Counted from the stretch's first letter, positions 25,159-33,496 are shown. The stretch is DNA of 64,000 nucleotides from Candidatus Woesearchaeota archaeon (GCA_017608295.1 JAFCGF010000002.1:62001-126000), one strand, 5' to 3'. Made by a program: numbers and translations. The notes: generated by a model from the letters alone, not told the origin.

Positions 25159-25830
25159 ATGCTCGACACGATACATTCAAGGGAGCACTATCTCAGCAAG
25201 AGCGCTGAATATGCAGGCTTGGCCAGGGTTCTCTCAGGTGAAACCACAATCCAGAATACACTAGAGGCATGCCTCGCAAGGACTGACGAACCAGACCTAG
25301 ACACTCACCACATCCTGCATTTCCTCAGTGAAAGTGAGGGCATCGAATACGATGGATTACCCTGCTTCACCAAGAAAGAATTGAACTACCGCTGGGGAGG
25401 AATGCTCGCCTTCGGGAGCCTTGCGACTCTTGGAGCGCTTGCTATCAGTGCACTCACCATCTCAGTCATGACTCCTCTCGTCATTCCCAGCTTTCTTGCA
25501 GCGGCAGGAATTGGTGTCAGTGGAAGCGCTGGCATCGCACAGGCTACCAACTACATTACAATTAAGCTCGTGGAGAGGGAAAGGAAAACTATGCTCACGC
25601 CACTCTGCGAGGCAGCGGAAGAACTCGATGCAGACATAGGCAGGCATTTCATCTATGAGCATTTTATAGGGGCACCAGAACGCTTCGAGTGTACGTATCG
25701 CTCGCTCCCAGATAGCGAAAAAGACACCGTCGATAACGAACTATTCCGCATGCTCGAATCAGGCATCCTCGAGACGGACGAGTCAGGATTGAGCAAGCGT
25801 CTTTATGCTCTTCGCGAACCTGGAGAATAA
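25159..25830 (+). CDS. Membrane protein, tandem paralogue family 1, copy A
   Basis: A 223-residue protein of unknown function. A helical N-terminal domain starts MLDTIHSREHY and contains SGETTIQNTLE. Two adjacent hydrophobic spans cover about 80-130 (AFGSLATLGALAISALTI and a Gly/Ala-rich segment). A C-terminal cytoplasmic-type helical domain carries the best-conserved block, DADIGRHFIYEHFI...ERF.TYRSL and LESGILE. It is clearly paralogous to the next gene. TATA CTATTTAAA at 25112-25120 and a GAGGAAAGAGGG site support the start. No enzyme motif is seen. Confidence 0.7.
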   Translation: MLDTIHSREHYLSKSAEYAGLARVLSGETTIQNTLEACLARTDEPDLDTHHILHFLSESEGIEYDGLPCFTKKELNYRWGGMLAFGSLATLGALAISALTISVMTPLVIPSFLAAAGIGVSGSAGIAQATNYITIKLVERERKTMLTPLCEAAEELDADIGRHFIYEHFIGAPERFECTYRSLPDSEKDTVDNELFRMLESGILETDESGLSKRLYALREPGE

Positions 25831-25880
25831 GATTTATATTCCTAAAGCATTCTTCTATTCAGTCTTAAGAGGTGAGGGGT

Positions 25881-26540
25881 ATGCTTGATACTGTGCATGA
25901 TACGGAGTTCTACATAGAAATTGCTGAAGACCATGACCTGCTGGAGCAAATTTTGGGGGGGGAGACCAGCCTCGAGGCTGAGATGGATTATTTCTTGAGG
26001 AAGATGGAATTGACAGACTGCACCAAGAACTTCAAGGATTACCTCTCCCTGCTAAAAGACCTCGGCGCAATCTACCTGGACACTACTGATCTCGAGAAGA
26101 GATGCAAGGCACTCATATGGGGTGAGCTGCAGAACGTCGGCTATGTATTTGGTCTTGGCGCAGTGACCTTAGGGGGAATTCTTCTCGCAGTGCCGCCCTT
26201 CACTATCGCGGAGCCGCTCATCGTAGCAGCTGGCGGGGGGCTTGCCGCAGCACTCCATAAGAATCAGGATTATATCCAGGACACGAAGAAGAGGAAACAC
26301 TCTATTTTTGACCCTGTGTGTGATTTAGCAGAGCACTATGACCGGGACATAGGGCGAGCATTCATGCTCGACGACCTCATCCACAGGAGAGAGCGATTTG
26401 GCATCACGTACAGGAACTTGTCATACGGAGAGCGCGCCTTTGTCAACGAAGAGCTCGTGGAATATCTTGAAGCAGGCATACTCGAAATAGGCTCGTTAGA
26501 GCTTGAGCAGTATCTTGACAGCGTGATGGAAGAAGAGTAG
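25881..26540 (+). CDS. Membrane protein, tandem paralogue family 1, copy B
   Basis: A 219-residue paralogue of the preceding gene. It shares the MLDTxH start, the GET motif near 30, a central pair of Gly-rich hydrophobic spans (about 85-130) and the C-terminal DRDIGRAF...RERF.ITYRNL and LEAGILE block. Sequence elsewhere has diverged widely, so the duplication is old. The start at 25881 follows GGTGAGGGGT; an in-frame GTG at 25872 is less likely. It has its own TATA, ATTTATATT at 25832-25840, so the copies can be expressed separately. Function is unknown. Confidence 0.7.
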   Translation: MLDTVHDTEFYIEIAEDHDLLEQILGGETSLEAEMDYFLRKMELTDCTKNFKDYLSLLKDLGAIYLDTTDLEKRCKALIWGELQNVGYVFGLGAVTLGGILLAVPPFTIAEPLIVAAGGGLAAALHKNQDYIQDTKKRKHSIFDPVCDLAEHYDRDIGRAFMLDDLIHRRERFGITYRNLSYGERAFVNEELVEYLEAGILEIGSLELEQYLDSVMEEE

Positions 26541-26768
26541 CTATCTTGCCACTATCATCGTAGACGTCTTTGTCACTTCAGGTATGGATCGGACTCTCTT
26601 CAGGACAAACTCGCTGAGGGCATCGGCATCAGAAACCTCGACCTTTACCAGGGCATCCCACTCGCCGAAGAGGATATGTGCCTCTTTAACTTCATCCAAG
26701 CGAAGCAGCTGCTCCAGAATCTCATTCTCGTCACATTCCTCAAGTGCCAATTGCACATAGCCAAGCAT
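26541..26768 (-). CDS. Lrp/AsnC ligand-binding (RAM) domain protein without DNA-binding domain
   Basis: A 75-residue alpha-beta protein made only of the RAM domain that Lrp/AsnC regulators use to bind amino acids and oligomerise. The strand-helix pattern is clear: YVQLALEECDENEILEQLL, VKEAHILFGEWDALVKVEV and a C-terminal TSTMIV. The helix-turn-helix is absent, as in stand-alone RAM proteins, which may modulate full-length regulators. It lies 4 nt after the kinase gene on the same strand and abuts the convergent paralogue-family gene. Confidence 0.85.
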   Translation of the reverse strand: MLGYVQLALEECDENEILEQLLRLDEVKEAHILFGEWDALVKVEVSDADALSEFVLKRVRSIPEVTKTSTMIVAR

Positions 26769-26772
26769 CGTG

Positions 26773-27261
26773 TCATTCCCTCTTACTCATCAGGCGGATT
26801 TCTCCTGCCAGCGCCTGCACATCCACTCCTTCCGTGGTGTCGATAATAATAATGTTATGTTTTTTCTCTCCAGCCTCGACCTCGCAGAGCTGGAAAATCT
26901 CCACATCAAGGTTCTCACGGACTTTTTGAGCTGTATAATCACGAGTCTCAAGCCGACGCTTCAGTTCCTTCAGCTCGCAGGTGCACACAATGCACACATC
27001 CACGAGCTTTGAATCCACAAAATGGGAGAGGTGGGAGTCTATCACATAATCAAGGCGGGAATCAATAACTGATTCCAAGCGCTTGGTGAGCTTCTTCTCG
27101 TCCACAATGAAGCTTTTTCGCTCCTCATCGAAACCCTCGAACCACCCGCTGTCCTCAATCAGCTTGTTGAGGTCGATGTAGTTAAAGCCTAGCTCCTCAG
27201 AGAGCTCTTTCGCCACTGTACTCTTTCCTGTCCCGGGAGAGCCGGTAACAGCGATAATCAT
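26773..27261 (-). CDS. AK6/Fap7-like adenylate kinase
   Basis: A 162-residue P-loop kinase. Walker A is GSPGTGKST at 7-15, followed by YIDLNKLIEDSGWFEG, an NMP-site pattern typical of the archaeal AK6/Fap7 group. DYVIDSHLSHFVDSKLVDVCIVCTC gives the P-loop-kinase core strand, and the LID-like RLETRDYTAQKVRENLDVE stretch is near 108-126. Fap7-type proteins have adenylate kinase/ATPase activity and help small-subunit maturation through protein S11. It starts 32 nt after the lipoprotein-like gene and may be a read-through member of that operon. Confidence 0.88.
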   Translation of the reverse strand: MIIAVTGSPGTGKSTVAKELSEELGFNYIDLNKLIEDSGWFEGFDEERKSFIVDEKKLTKRLESVIDSRLDYVIDSHLSHFVDSKLVDVCIVCTCELKELKRRLETRDYTAQKVRENLDVEIFQLCEVEAGEKKHNIIIIDTTEGVDVQALAGEIRLMSKRE

Positions 27262-27293
27262 AGCTGAAGAACTCGTATAGAGATATAATAAAC

Positions 27294-28193
27294 CTACGGC
27301 GACTGGAACAATTCAACACTCTTCAGGGGAAGGGTCTTGCTGTAGCCATACTCCAGATCAACTTTCAGGGATGTGGTGTATTCCTCGTCGAGGCTTATCA
27401 TTGCGGTGCAGGTGACGTCAGCCTCATTGTCCTTGAGATAAACGAGCCCGTCCTTACCGCACGAGAGCGTGGTATCGCCAAGCATGCCGCTCACTCTCAG
27501 GCGGTTGATTTGCTGGTCGCCGATTGAAGCGGATGTGCATAGCGTCTTCGGAGAGACGTCAGCGACAAACCCTGTGTCGACATTCTTAATATGAATCTTG
27601 AAATAGACCTCATAAGAGCTACCGTCCTCGATGATACTCTCCTCAACACGGGTTATCGCCACCGGGGCGCCCTGGTCCTTCAGGATGAGGTCCTGGACTG
27701 TGCATGCCTTCTGCCTCTCTTCAAAGCCGTAGATGTCAGGGTCAACACAGATGCCTTTGACCATGTGTGTTGTGTAGCTGTAGCAGAGAGTCGCGGTTAT
27801 CGGCGCAGTGAGGCCGTCATAATCAACCGTCTCGACTCTGCCGTCAAAGTACACAGGCTTCTTCTCGCCGCTTCTCCTGAAAAAAGACTTCCCTTTGACA
27901 TCAATCGGCCCACGCGGGTTGTTGCCAATAGTGTAGTACTTATCGAGGTAACTCAATGAGATGAAGGCGTCGTCGACATCGATTGCTCCGAGGTTGTGCA
28001 GCAGCATCCCTACTTTAAAAGAAGTGTCCTGATACATCATATCAGGAGGGGCTGACTCGAGGAACTCCATCTCAATGCCGTCGCTTCCATGATAGGGATT
28101 GTAGAGTGCATACGCTGAGCCGCCGCCCATGCCGTCACAGCCTATGAGCAGGAGCGTCGTGATGATGAATACCAGTAGGATTGCTTTTCTCAT
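27294..28193 (-). CDS. Putative lipoprotein, third gene of envelope operon
   Basis: A 299-residue exported protein. The N-terminus has MRK, a hydrophobic stretch and the lipobox LIGC with Cys19, followed by a Gly-rich linker. This is a standard site for lipid modification and signal peptidase II cleavage, and lspA is present at 1241-1711. The mature part is beta-rich with two likely Ig-like/CARDB-type domains and about seven cysteines (for example CYSYTT, GICVDP, LCTSAS, LSCGKD, VTCTAM), probably forming extracellular disulfides. The start follows the upstream stop by 4 nt. Longer in-frame starts up to 28409 lie inside the previous gene and are rejected. Confidence 0.75.
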   Translation of the reverse strand: MRKAILLVFIITTLLLIGCDGMGGGSAYALYNPYHGSDGIEMEFLESAPPDMMYQDTSFKVGMLLHNLGAIDVDDAFISLSYLDKYYTIGNNPRGPIDVKGKSFFRRSGEKKPVYFDGRVETVDYDGLTAPITATLCYSYTTHMVKGICVDPDIYGFEERQKACTVQDLILKDQGAPVAITRVEESIIEDGSSYEVYFKIHIKNVDTGFVADVSPKTLCTSASIGDQQINRLRVSGMLGDTTLSCGKDGLVYLKDNEADVTCTAMISLDEEYTTSLKVDLEYGYSKTLPLKSVELFQSP

Positions 28194-28197
28194 ATTA

Positions 28198-30003
28198 TCA
28201 TATCTCCATATAGGTAAGGCCGTCGCATTCGCTATTGCAAAGATAAGGGGTTGCCTGGCATACAGGCCTGTTGGGCTCAATGCACCTGCAGCAGACCTCG
28301 CTGCTGTCACAGGTTGTGGAGCCGCAATCAACTCCCTGGCCGTCTCCAGTGTCGGCGTCTCCCTCACCATAATCGAGCGCAATCTCAGTCTCACGGTTTG
28401 TGCACGCATACTTGCATGACCTGTCCCCGGTATTTATGATTTCACAGCACACCTGGCTGTCAGGGCATTTCCTGCCTCCGCAGGTCTCGAATCTCATATC
28501 ATCATCGTCCCAGAAGGGCTCGTAGTTGAGGTTGATGCGCGTCTCCTCCCAGTCCCGGTATATGTAGCTGACCTTGACCGAAATTTCCTTAGGGGATATG
28601 ACGGTATTGTCAAGCACATCCTCGGTAATCTCCAATCTGAAGGGAAGGAAAATGAACCTCTCGATGGGCTCGTCCCCGCCGTGTGTCAGGCGCTCGAGAT
28701 AATCGGCAGAGACTGTATATGTCTTCCTGCTTGAGCCGCTGCATCCAGGACCCTGCACTCCGAACTTCTCGTTCTCAGCAGGTGGAAGGCACAGGCCGCC
28801 GTCAAGGGTGAGTTCAACATTAGTAATCTCGACAATCTCCCCGTCCCATTCATTTTTCAGGGTGAATCCAAGCTGGGTGAGAATGCCCTCGTTCCTCGCG
28901 ACGCCGATAGGGTTACTTCTCACGACGCTAAGAGAGGGCATGACAGGTCCTGCCTTGAACACCGGCTCAGGAGTCTCGGGGATATCATATACATCATTCG
29001 GGTCCTTGTCCTCCCGGCGCATCTGCCTGATAGTCTCCTCATCCATGAAGACCAGGGTGACGCGCCCTTCTGTCTCGAAGGGAAACTCAATCCGCATCTG
29101 CACTTCCTTGGTCGGCTCGTCAATCACATCAAAGGGCTCGAATTCACATTCAAAGCCGTCTTTGGTGTTGGACAGCCTATAGAGTGGAATCTCCGCAGGA
29201 GTCACAATACCTTCCTCTGCAAACTCAATCAGCTCGCACGAGGGAATAAGGCTGCCTTCAATCTCATCCATGTTGCCTTCGCCTTCTAGGGATGCCCAGA
29301 CGAGTATAGGATCGTCTTTATAGAACACTGTTTGCGCAGGATTCACCTCAAGAATCTTGATGCCCACCTCTTCACCTTCAGCATCAGCTTCGATGCACCC
29401 GCCTGTCGCGATGCACATCCTGTATTCAAATTGGGCATTGAGATTTGACATCATATTGCTCGGAAGCGACACAGTCCATACCACGAGGTCAGCAACGTCA
29501 TGGATACCGTGCTCCATAAACCAGACCATGACCGGCGGATAGGTCGTGACAAAAAGATAGCCTCCGGCGAAGATAAATCCAAAAATCACAATAACAGCGA
29601 GTATTCCTCCTAAGGCTGTGCCGAACAAGCGGAAGGGAATCTGGACAATAGGAGAGATGACAGTCTCAAGCATCCATTTGATTGGGCTCCATACAAGGTT
29701 GAATGACCACCTGATGCTCCAGATAACTCCAGCAAAAATAGACGCGAGCCAGCCGAAGATGGGAATGCCCATAGGCTTTGGCATGCGCGCCTGTATCTCA
29801 GCATTGAATTCCTTAAAGTGAAGTTTTTGCTGCTGCTTCGCCTCTTTACGGCGCTCCTTGGCAGCGTCTTTTCTCGCCTTGATGGCCATGCCAGCAGAGA
29901 GTGCAGCAGCGCCTATTGCCCCTTCTGGGCCAAGTGCTGCACCTGCGCCTTTCGCAGCCTCCAATGCACGCTTCTTGAAACCCCCCTCTGGATCTTCAGC
30001 CAT
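28198..30003 (-). CDS. Large membrane protein with Cys-rich extracellular tail, envelope operon
   Basis: A 601-residue protein of unknown function. An N-terminal cytoplasmic part (1-75) is Ala-rich then strongly basic and Gln-rich (ARKDAAKERRKEAKQQQK). Amphipathic and hydrophobic segments follow (about 80-165), with a firm membrane span near 130-150. The rest is a beta-rich outer domain. Two cysteine modules end the protein: CGGRKCPDSQVCCE...C..AC (about 510-540) and CGSTTCDSSEVCCRC...C...C..EC (about 565-595). An in-frame TTG at 30015 is less likely than the ATG at 30003. It overlaps neither neighbour by much, but all three genes are contiguous. Confidence 0.7.
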   Translation of the reverse strand: MAEDPEGGFKKRALEAAKGAGAALGPEGAIGAAALSAGMAIKARKDAAKERRKEAKQQQKLHFKEFNAEIQARMPKPMGIPIFGWLASIFAGVIWSIRWSFNLVWSPIKWMLETVISPIVQIPFRLFGTALGGILAVIVIFGFIFAGGYLFVTTYPPVMVWFMEHGIHDVADLVVWTVSLPSNMMSNLNAQFEYRMCIATGGCIEADAEGEEVGIKILEVNPAQTVFYKDDPILVWASLEGEGNMDEIEGSLIPSCELIEFAEEGIVTPAEIPLYRLSNTKDGFECEFEPFDVIDEPTKEVQMRIEFPFETEGRVTLVFMDEETIRQMRREDKDPNDVYDIPETPEPVFKAGPVMPSLSVVRSNPIGVARNEGILTQLGFTLKNEWDGEIVEITNVELTLDGGLCLPPAENEKFGVQGPGCSGSSRKTYTVSADYLERLTHGGDEPIERFIFLPFRLEITEDVLDNTVISPKEISVKVSYIYRDWEETRINLNYEPFWDDDDMRFETCGGRKCPDSQVCCEIINTGDRSCKYACTNRETEIALDYGEGDADTGDGQGVDCGSTTCDSSEVCCRCIEPNRPVCQATPYLCNSECDGLTYMEI

Positions 30004-30011
30004 AGTGTCTC

Positions 30012-31211
30012 TCAATCGTATCTCACATAGAGGTTGGTAATGTCCATATTGCTCTTCGGCACGAGGCGAATCGCGTTTCCACCCTCCTGAACATAGGGGT
30101 CAATCCGCTTTTCGAATTCAGGGTCAGTGGTCTGGAAACCTGTCCTGTGATTGTTCACAACAAGGTCGCCTTCCAGAGACTTGCCTGAATCGACGAACTC
30201 AAAGACAATGTCTACATGCTTCCTGCCAACTTTGATATCTCTCATCTGGTTCTCCTCGATATCGAAGTGGTACACGACTGAAGCGTCATCGCGGAGCCTT
30301 GTCCGCACCTTTATCTGCTCAATGAAGTAGCTGCCTTCATCAGTCTTGAAGATGACGGTGTTGCTCCCTGCATCAAAGAAATCAGGATCGAACTCCACCT
30401 TATTGGAGACGCCGCAGTCAGGGGCCTTGGAGAATATCTCCATGCCGTTCACACCGACATAAAGTGTTCCCTGGGCATCTTCATCGTCACACTTGGGCAG
30501 GAACGTCAGGGTAGCAAACTCGATATTTGCGCCCTCGTCGTCAGATATGAAGAAAGCGTTCGAGCTCTGCTGCTTGCTCAGGTCAGTGTAGTCACCTACA
30601 ACCTTCACATCGACCAGCCTATATTCGTTCTTTCGCCAGAACTGCCAGCCAGTCTCCGAGACGCTGAAGGTGAGCATGTTCTCCTCTTCAAGCATGCTCT
30701 TCGGCAGCTTGATGGGGTCAATGACCTCTTCCTCAACCTCGTTTTCGTAAATGACTTCACCATTAAGCATGACGCTCAGCACCCCGGAAGCGCTTTCTGC
30801 CTGGAATGAAATCAGGACATTATCAAGGCTGTCAAGGTCGTCAAGAGCAAGGCTCACGTTCCTCGAGCGCTCATCAAATGAGCTGTGAGTCACATAGATG
30901 GTGTTGATATCCTTCAATTCCACGGATTCTGTGGACTTGTAGAGATAAAACGATGATATGGTATGTTCGAATTCTTTGTTCTCCAGATATGACAGCCTGC
31001 CTGGATGCTCGCAAAGCAAAGCATTCTCGCCGCATGTCAGATCCTCAATCTCGCCGCCTCCATTATCATCATCGTCACCAGTTGTACCGTCGAGAATCTT
31101 CTCTCTCTCTGCGGGCGGGACGAAGAGGATATAGAGAGACAGCAAGAGAATCAAAATCAAAATAAGATTAGCTGCGCCATGTATGGGATTTCCCTGGCCT
31201 CTCTTCCGCAT
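30012..31211 (-). CDS. Membrane-anchored surface protein with three beta-sandwich repeats, envelope operon
   Basis: A 399-residue protein, first gene of the operon. A short basic start (RKRGQG) leads to a GAANLILILILLLSLYILFVPP anchor (split here only to name its parts: GAAN, Leu/Ile run, FVPP), an arrangement common among DPANN surface proteins. An Asp/Gly linker follows. Three repeats can be aligned by eye: LSVMLNGEVIYENEV, TLYVGVNGMEIFSKAP and DLVVNNHRTGFQ, each followed by an N-x-I/L strand and a closing V strand. They resemble galactose-binding-like jelly rolls. ATG at 31211 follows GAGGTGG. A TATA (TTTATAAAC on the minus strand) is at about 31249-31257. Confidence 0.7.
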   Translation of the reverse strand: MRKRGQGNPIHGAANLILILILLLSLYILFVPPAEREKILDGTTGDDDDNGGGEIEDLTCGENALLCEHPGRLSYLENKEFEHTISSFYLYKSTESVELKDINTIYVTHSSFDERSRNVSLALDDLDSLDNVLISFQAESASGVLSVMLNGEVIYENEVEEEVIDPIKLPKSMLEEENMLTFSVSETGWQFWRKNEYRLVDVKVVGDYTDLSKQQSSNAFFISDDEGANIEFATLTFLPKCDDEDAQGTLYVGVNGMEIFSKAPDCGVSNKVEFDPDFFDAGSNTVIFKTDEGSYFIEQIKVRTRLRDDASVVYHFDIEENQMRDIKVGRKHVDIVFEFVDSGKSLEGDLVVNNHRTGFQTTDPEFEKRIDPYVQEGGNAIRLVPKSNMDITNLYVRYD

Positions 31212-31284
31212 GCTCAACCACCTCGTTGGATATTGCTTGTCTGTATTTCAGTTTATAAAAGGTTTTCGCTCTATTCGAGGAAAA

Positions 31285-31317
31285 ATGCACCCTGGGTGCC
31301 TGCATCCTGGAAATGCA
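31285..31317. promoter_or_regulatory. Hairpin/direct-repeat cluster between envelope operon and pelota
   Basis: GCACCC (31287-31292) and GGGTGC (31294-31299) form a near-perfect inverted repeat. TGCAT (31301-31305) and ATGCA (31313-31317) form another. The decamers TGCACCCTGG and TGCATCCTGG are direct repeats 15 nt apart. The cluster lies about 30 bp upstream of the minus-strand TATA, where an activator or repressor could bind. The remaining gap holds only promoters: TATA CCTATTTATAGG at 31431-31442 serves pelota. Confidence 0.4.
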
Positions 31318-31464
31318 TAGTTATCCTCGATATACCTTCCATATCCCAATGATACTCCTGACTATTTAATTCTTTCGTTTTTTAACTACAAAAGAATAGC
31401 AAAAAAGACCATTTAATCAGATTCCGGCAAACCTATTTATAGGTCGGTGCGTTCAATAGGAAGC

Positions 31465-32532
31465 ATGCGCATCCTCTCAAAGGACCTGAAGAAGGGCATC
31501 ACCCTCAAGATTGAGAATCTCGATGACCTCTGGGTCCTGCAAAACGTCATCGAACAAGGGGATGTTGTATCAGGCAAGACCTTGCGAAAGATCAAGGCGA
31601 CAGACAAGGACGGCAATGTCACCCGTGTCTCAAAGGAAGCGGTCTTTCTCCAACTCATCGTGGAGAGTGCAGAATTCCACGAGCACATGAGCATGCTCCG
31701 TGTCGCAGGAACTGTACAGGAGGGGCCTGAGGATGTACCAAAGGGGAGCCACCACACCTTCAATCTCGAGCCCGAGTCTATCATCACCATATCTAAAGAG
31801 GCCTGGTTCACATACCACCTCCAGCGCATCGAGGAAGCAACCCACTTAAAGCAGAGTGTGCTTGTGTGCATCCTCGATCGCGAGAGGGCGATTATCGCAC
31901 TCTTCGAGCAGAGGGGGCAGCGCATCCTCGCAGAGCTGCGGGGAAACGCGCAGAGCAAGCACCTTTCAGAGCAGCAGCAGAGCACATTCTTCTCGGACAT
32001 CGCGCGCAACATTGGAGAGTATGCACGGCGTTATCCAAAGACACAGATAGTCATCGCGAGCCCAGCATTCTGGCGGGATGATGTCAGGAAACTCCTTCCT
32101 GATGAGCTGAAGACACGAACCACTGTCGCCAGCTGCACTTCGGCGACTGAGTCAGCCCTGCAGGAGCTGCTCCGCAGGCCGGAACTCTCAGAGGCATTGA
32201 AGCAGGACCGCATCTATCAGGAGACCCAGCTGGTCGAGCAGGTCTTCGAGGCAATCGCGACGGGAAAGCCGGTAGCGTACGGCACCAAGGAAGTGAAGCG
32301 CGCTGTGGACAGCGGCGCAGTGAACATCATGCTCGTAACGACAGAACTTCTTCTGAAGCGCCACCAGGCTCAGACCCATAAGCCCCTTGAGTCCCTCATG
32401 AGGCTCGCCGAGAAGATGAAGGGAGAAGTCCATCTCATCGACAGTGAGCACGATGCAGGAAAAAGGCTCGACTCGATAGGTGGAATTGCTGCCCTTCTTA
32501 GATTTCCCATAGGTGCCCAAACCACCCCATAA
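31465..32532 (+). CDS. pelA: Pelota (Dom34) mRNA surveillance/ribosome rescue factor
   Basis: Archaeal Pelota recognises stalled ribosomes with aEF1A and splits them with ABCE1. The 355 residues show the Sm-like N-domain (ILSKDLKKGITLKIENLDDLWVLQNVIEQGD, about 3-33), the central eRF1-like domain (SVLVCILDRERAIIALFE, about 130-147) and the C-terminal domain (ATGKPVAYGTKEVKRAVDSGAVNIMLVT, about 260-290). It lacks the GGQ motif, as expected for Pelota rather than aRF1. A TATA at 31431-31442 is 23 nt before the ATG at 31465, giving a leaderless mRNA. An in-frame upstream start at 31447 lies too close to the TATA. Confidence 0.95.
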   Translation: MRILSKDLKKGITLKIENLDDLWVLQNVIEQGDVVSGKTLRKIKATDKDGNVTRVSKEAVFLQLIVESAEFHEHMSMLRVAGTVQEGPEDVPKGSHHTFNLEPESIITISKEAWFTYHLQRIEEATHLKQSVLVCILDRERAIIALFEQRGQRILAELRGNAQSKHLSEQQQSTFFSDIARNIGEYARRYPKTQIVIASPAFWRDDVRKLLPDELKTRTTVASCTSATESALQELLRRPELSEALKQDRIYQETQLVEQVFEAIATGKPVAYGTKEVKRAVDSGAVNIMLVTTELLLKRHQAQTHKPLESLMRLAEKMKGEVHLIDSEHDAGKRLDSIGGIAALLRFPIGAQTTP

Positions 32533-32602
32533 ACTATTGTGAAGTTCACTTCTCTTCCGTAACATTTTAATAGGTAATCTTCATTCCCTACTCCAGCGGG
32601 AG

Positions 32603-32643
32603 ACCGAATCCCATTGTTTTTGCAGCACCATGCAATATTCGGT
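32603..32643. promoter_or_regulatory. Inverted repeat upstream of trmB-type gene
   Basis: ACCGAAT (32603-32609) and ATTCGGT (32637-32643) are perfect inverted copies separated by 27 bp, and ATTCCGAAT follows near 32661-32669. They lie between a TATA-like ATTTTAATAGG (about 32563-32573) and the ATG at 32690, within the probable 5' leader. This is a plausible autoregulatory operator, or an RNA stem in the leader. Confidence 0.4.
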
Positions 32644-32689
32644 TCTATTCTGCTTAAGAAATTCCGAATGCGGAGGGGGAAACGGAAAA

Positions 32690-33496
32690 ATGATTGTAAG
32701 CAAGGAGTTTATGGGCAAACTACGGCTCTATTTTGGGCTAAACCTCTATGAGGTACGCATCTGGACAGCGCTGCTTTCTCGCGGCGTGTCGTCTGCAGGC
32801 GAACTGAGTGACATCGCGAATGTTCCTCGCTCGAGGAGCTACGACATTCTCGCAAGCCTTGAAAGCAAGGGCTTTATTGTACAGAAAGCAGGACGACCCC
32901 TGAGATACGAGGCGCTGCCTCCGGAAGAGGTCATCACCCGCGTGAAGGACTTCATGGAGAACTCAGCAAAGAAGCGCGCAGAAAAATACGATTCCTTAAA
33001 GGGAACTGACATGTTCTCTAACTTGACTGATTTATACGGCCAGGGTGCTGAGCTCATCGAGCCGCATGAGCTTGCTGGTGCAATGCGGGGAAGAGAAAAC
33101 ATTCACCACCACCTGAACCACAGCGTCAAAAGGACTGAGAAGAATCTTACCCTAATGACAACTGAAGATGGGCTGGAGAGGAAGCACAAGCTCCTCATGC
33201 CTGTTCTCGAGGACCTCAAGCGCAGGGGCGTCAATGTCCGCATTGCCGCGCCGGTGAACAAGAACACTGCTGAGATTGTGAGAGAGCTCAGCAAGGTCGC
33301 AGAAGTTCGCCACGTGAACGAGCCTGCCAGGTTCTGCATGATTGACGACCGCGAGATGACCTTCATGGTCAACCACGATGATGACATCCACGAGGCCTAT
33401 GACGTGGCGATCTGGGCGCACTCGCCCTTCTTTTCGCAGGCCTTCAACGAGATGTTCAGTCTTGCCTGGGACGGTCTCAAGCCGGCGAAGAAATAA
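32690..33496 (+). CDS. TrmB-family transcriptional regulator
   Basis: A 268-residue regulator. The N-terminal winged helix (about 10-80) shows GLNLYEVRIWTALLSRGVSSAGELSDIANVPRSRSYDILASLESKGFI, the TrmB/HTH signature, then a coiled linker and a C-terminal PLD-like TrmB effector region (about 125-265). TrmB proteins sense sugars or other ligands and control transport and central metabolism genes. No sugar ABC genes are adjacent, so the regulon is unknown. The ATG at 32690 follows GGAGGGGGAAACGG; longer starts to 32630 would overlap the inverted repeat. A T7 run directly follows the stop. Confidence 0.85.
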   Translation: MIVSKEFMGKLRLYFGLNLYEVRIWTALLSRGVSSAGELSDIANVPRSRSYDILASLESKGFIVQKAGRPLRYEALPPEEVITRVKDFMENSAKKRAEKYDSLKGTDMFSNLTDLYGQGAELIEPHELAGAMRGRENIHHHLNHSVKRTEKNLTLMTTEDGLERKHKLLMPVLEDLKRRGVNVRIAAPVNKNTAEIVRELSKVAEVRHVNEPARFCMIDDREMTFMVNHDDDIHEAYDVAIWAHSPFFSQAFNEMFSLAWDGLKPAKK

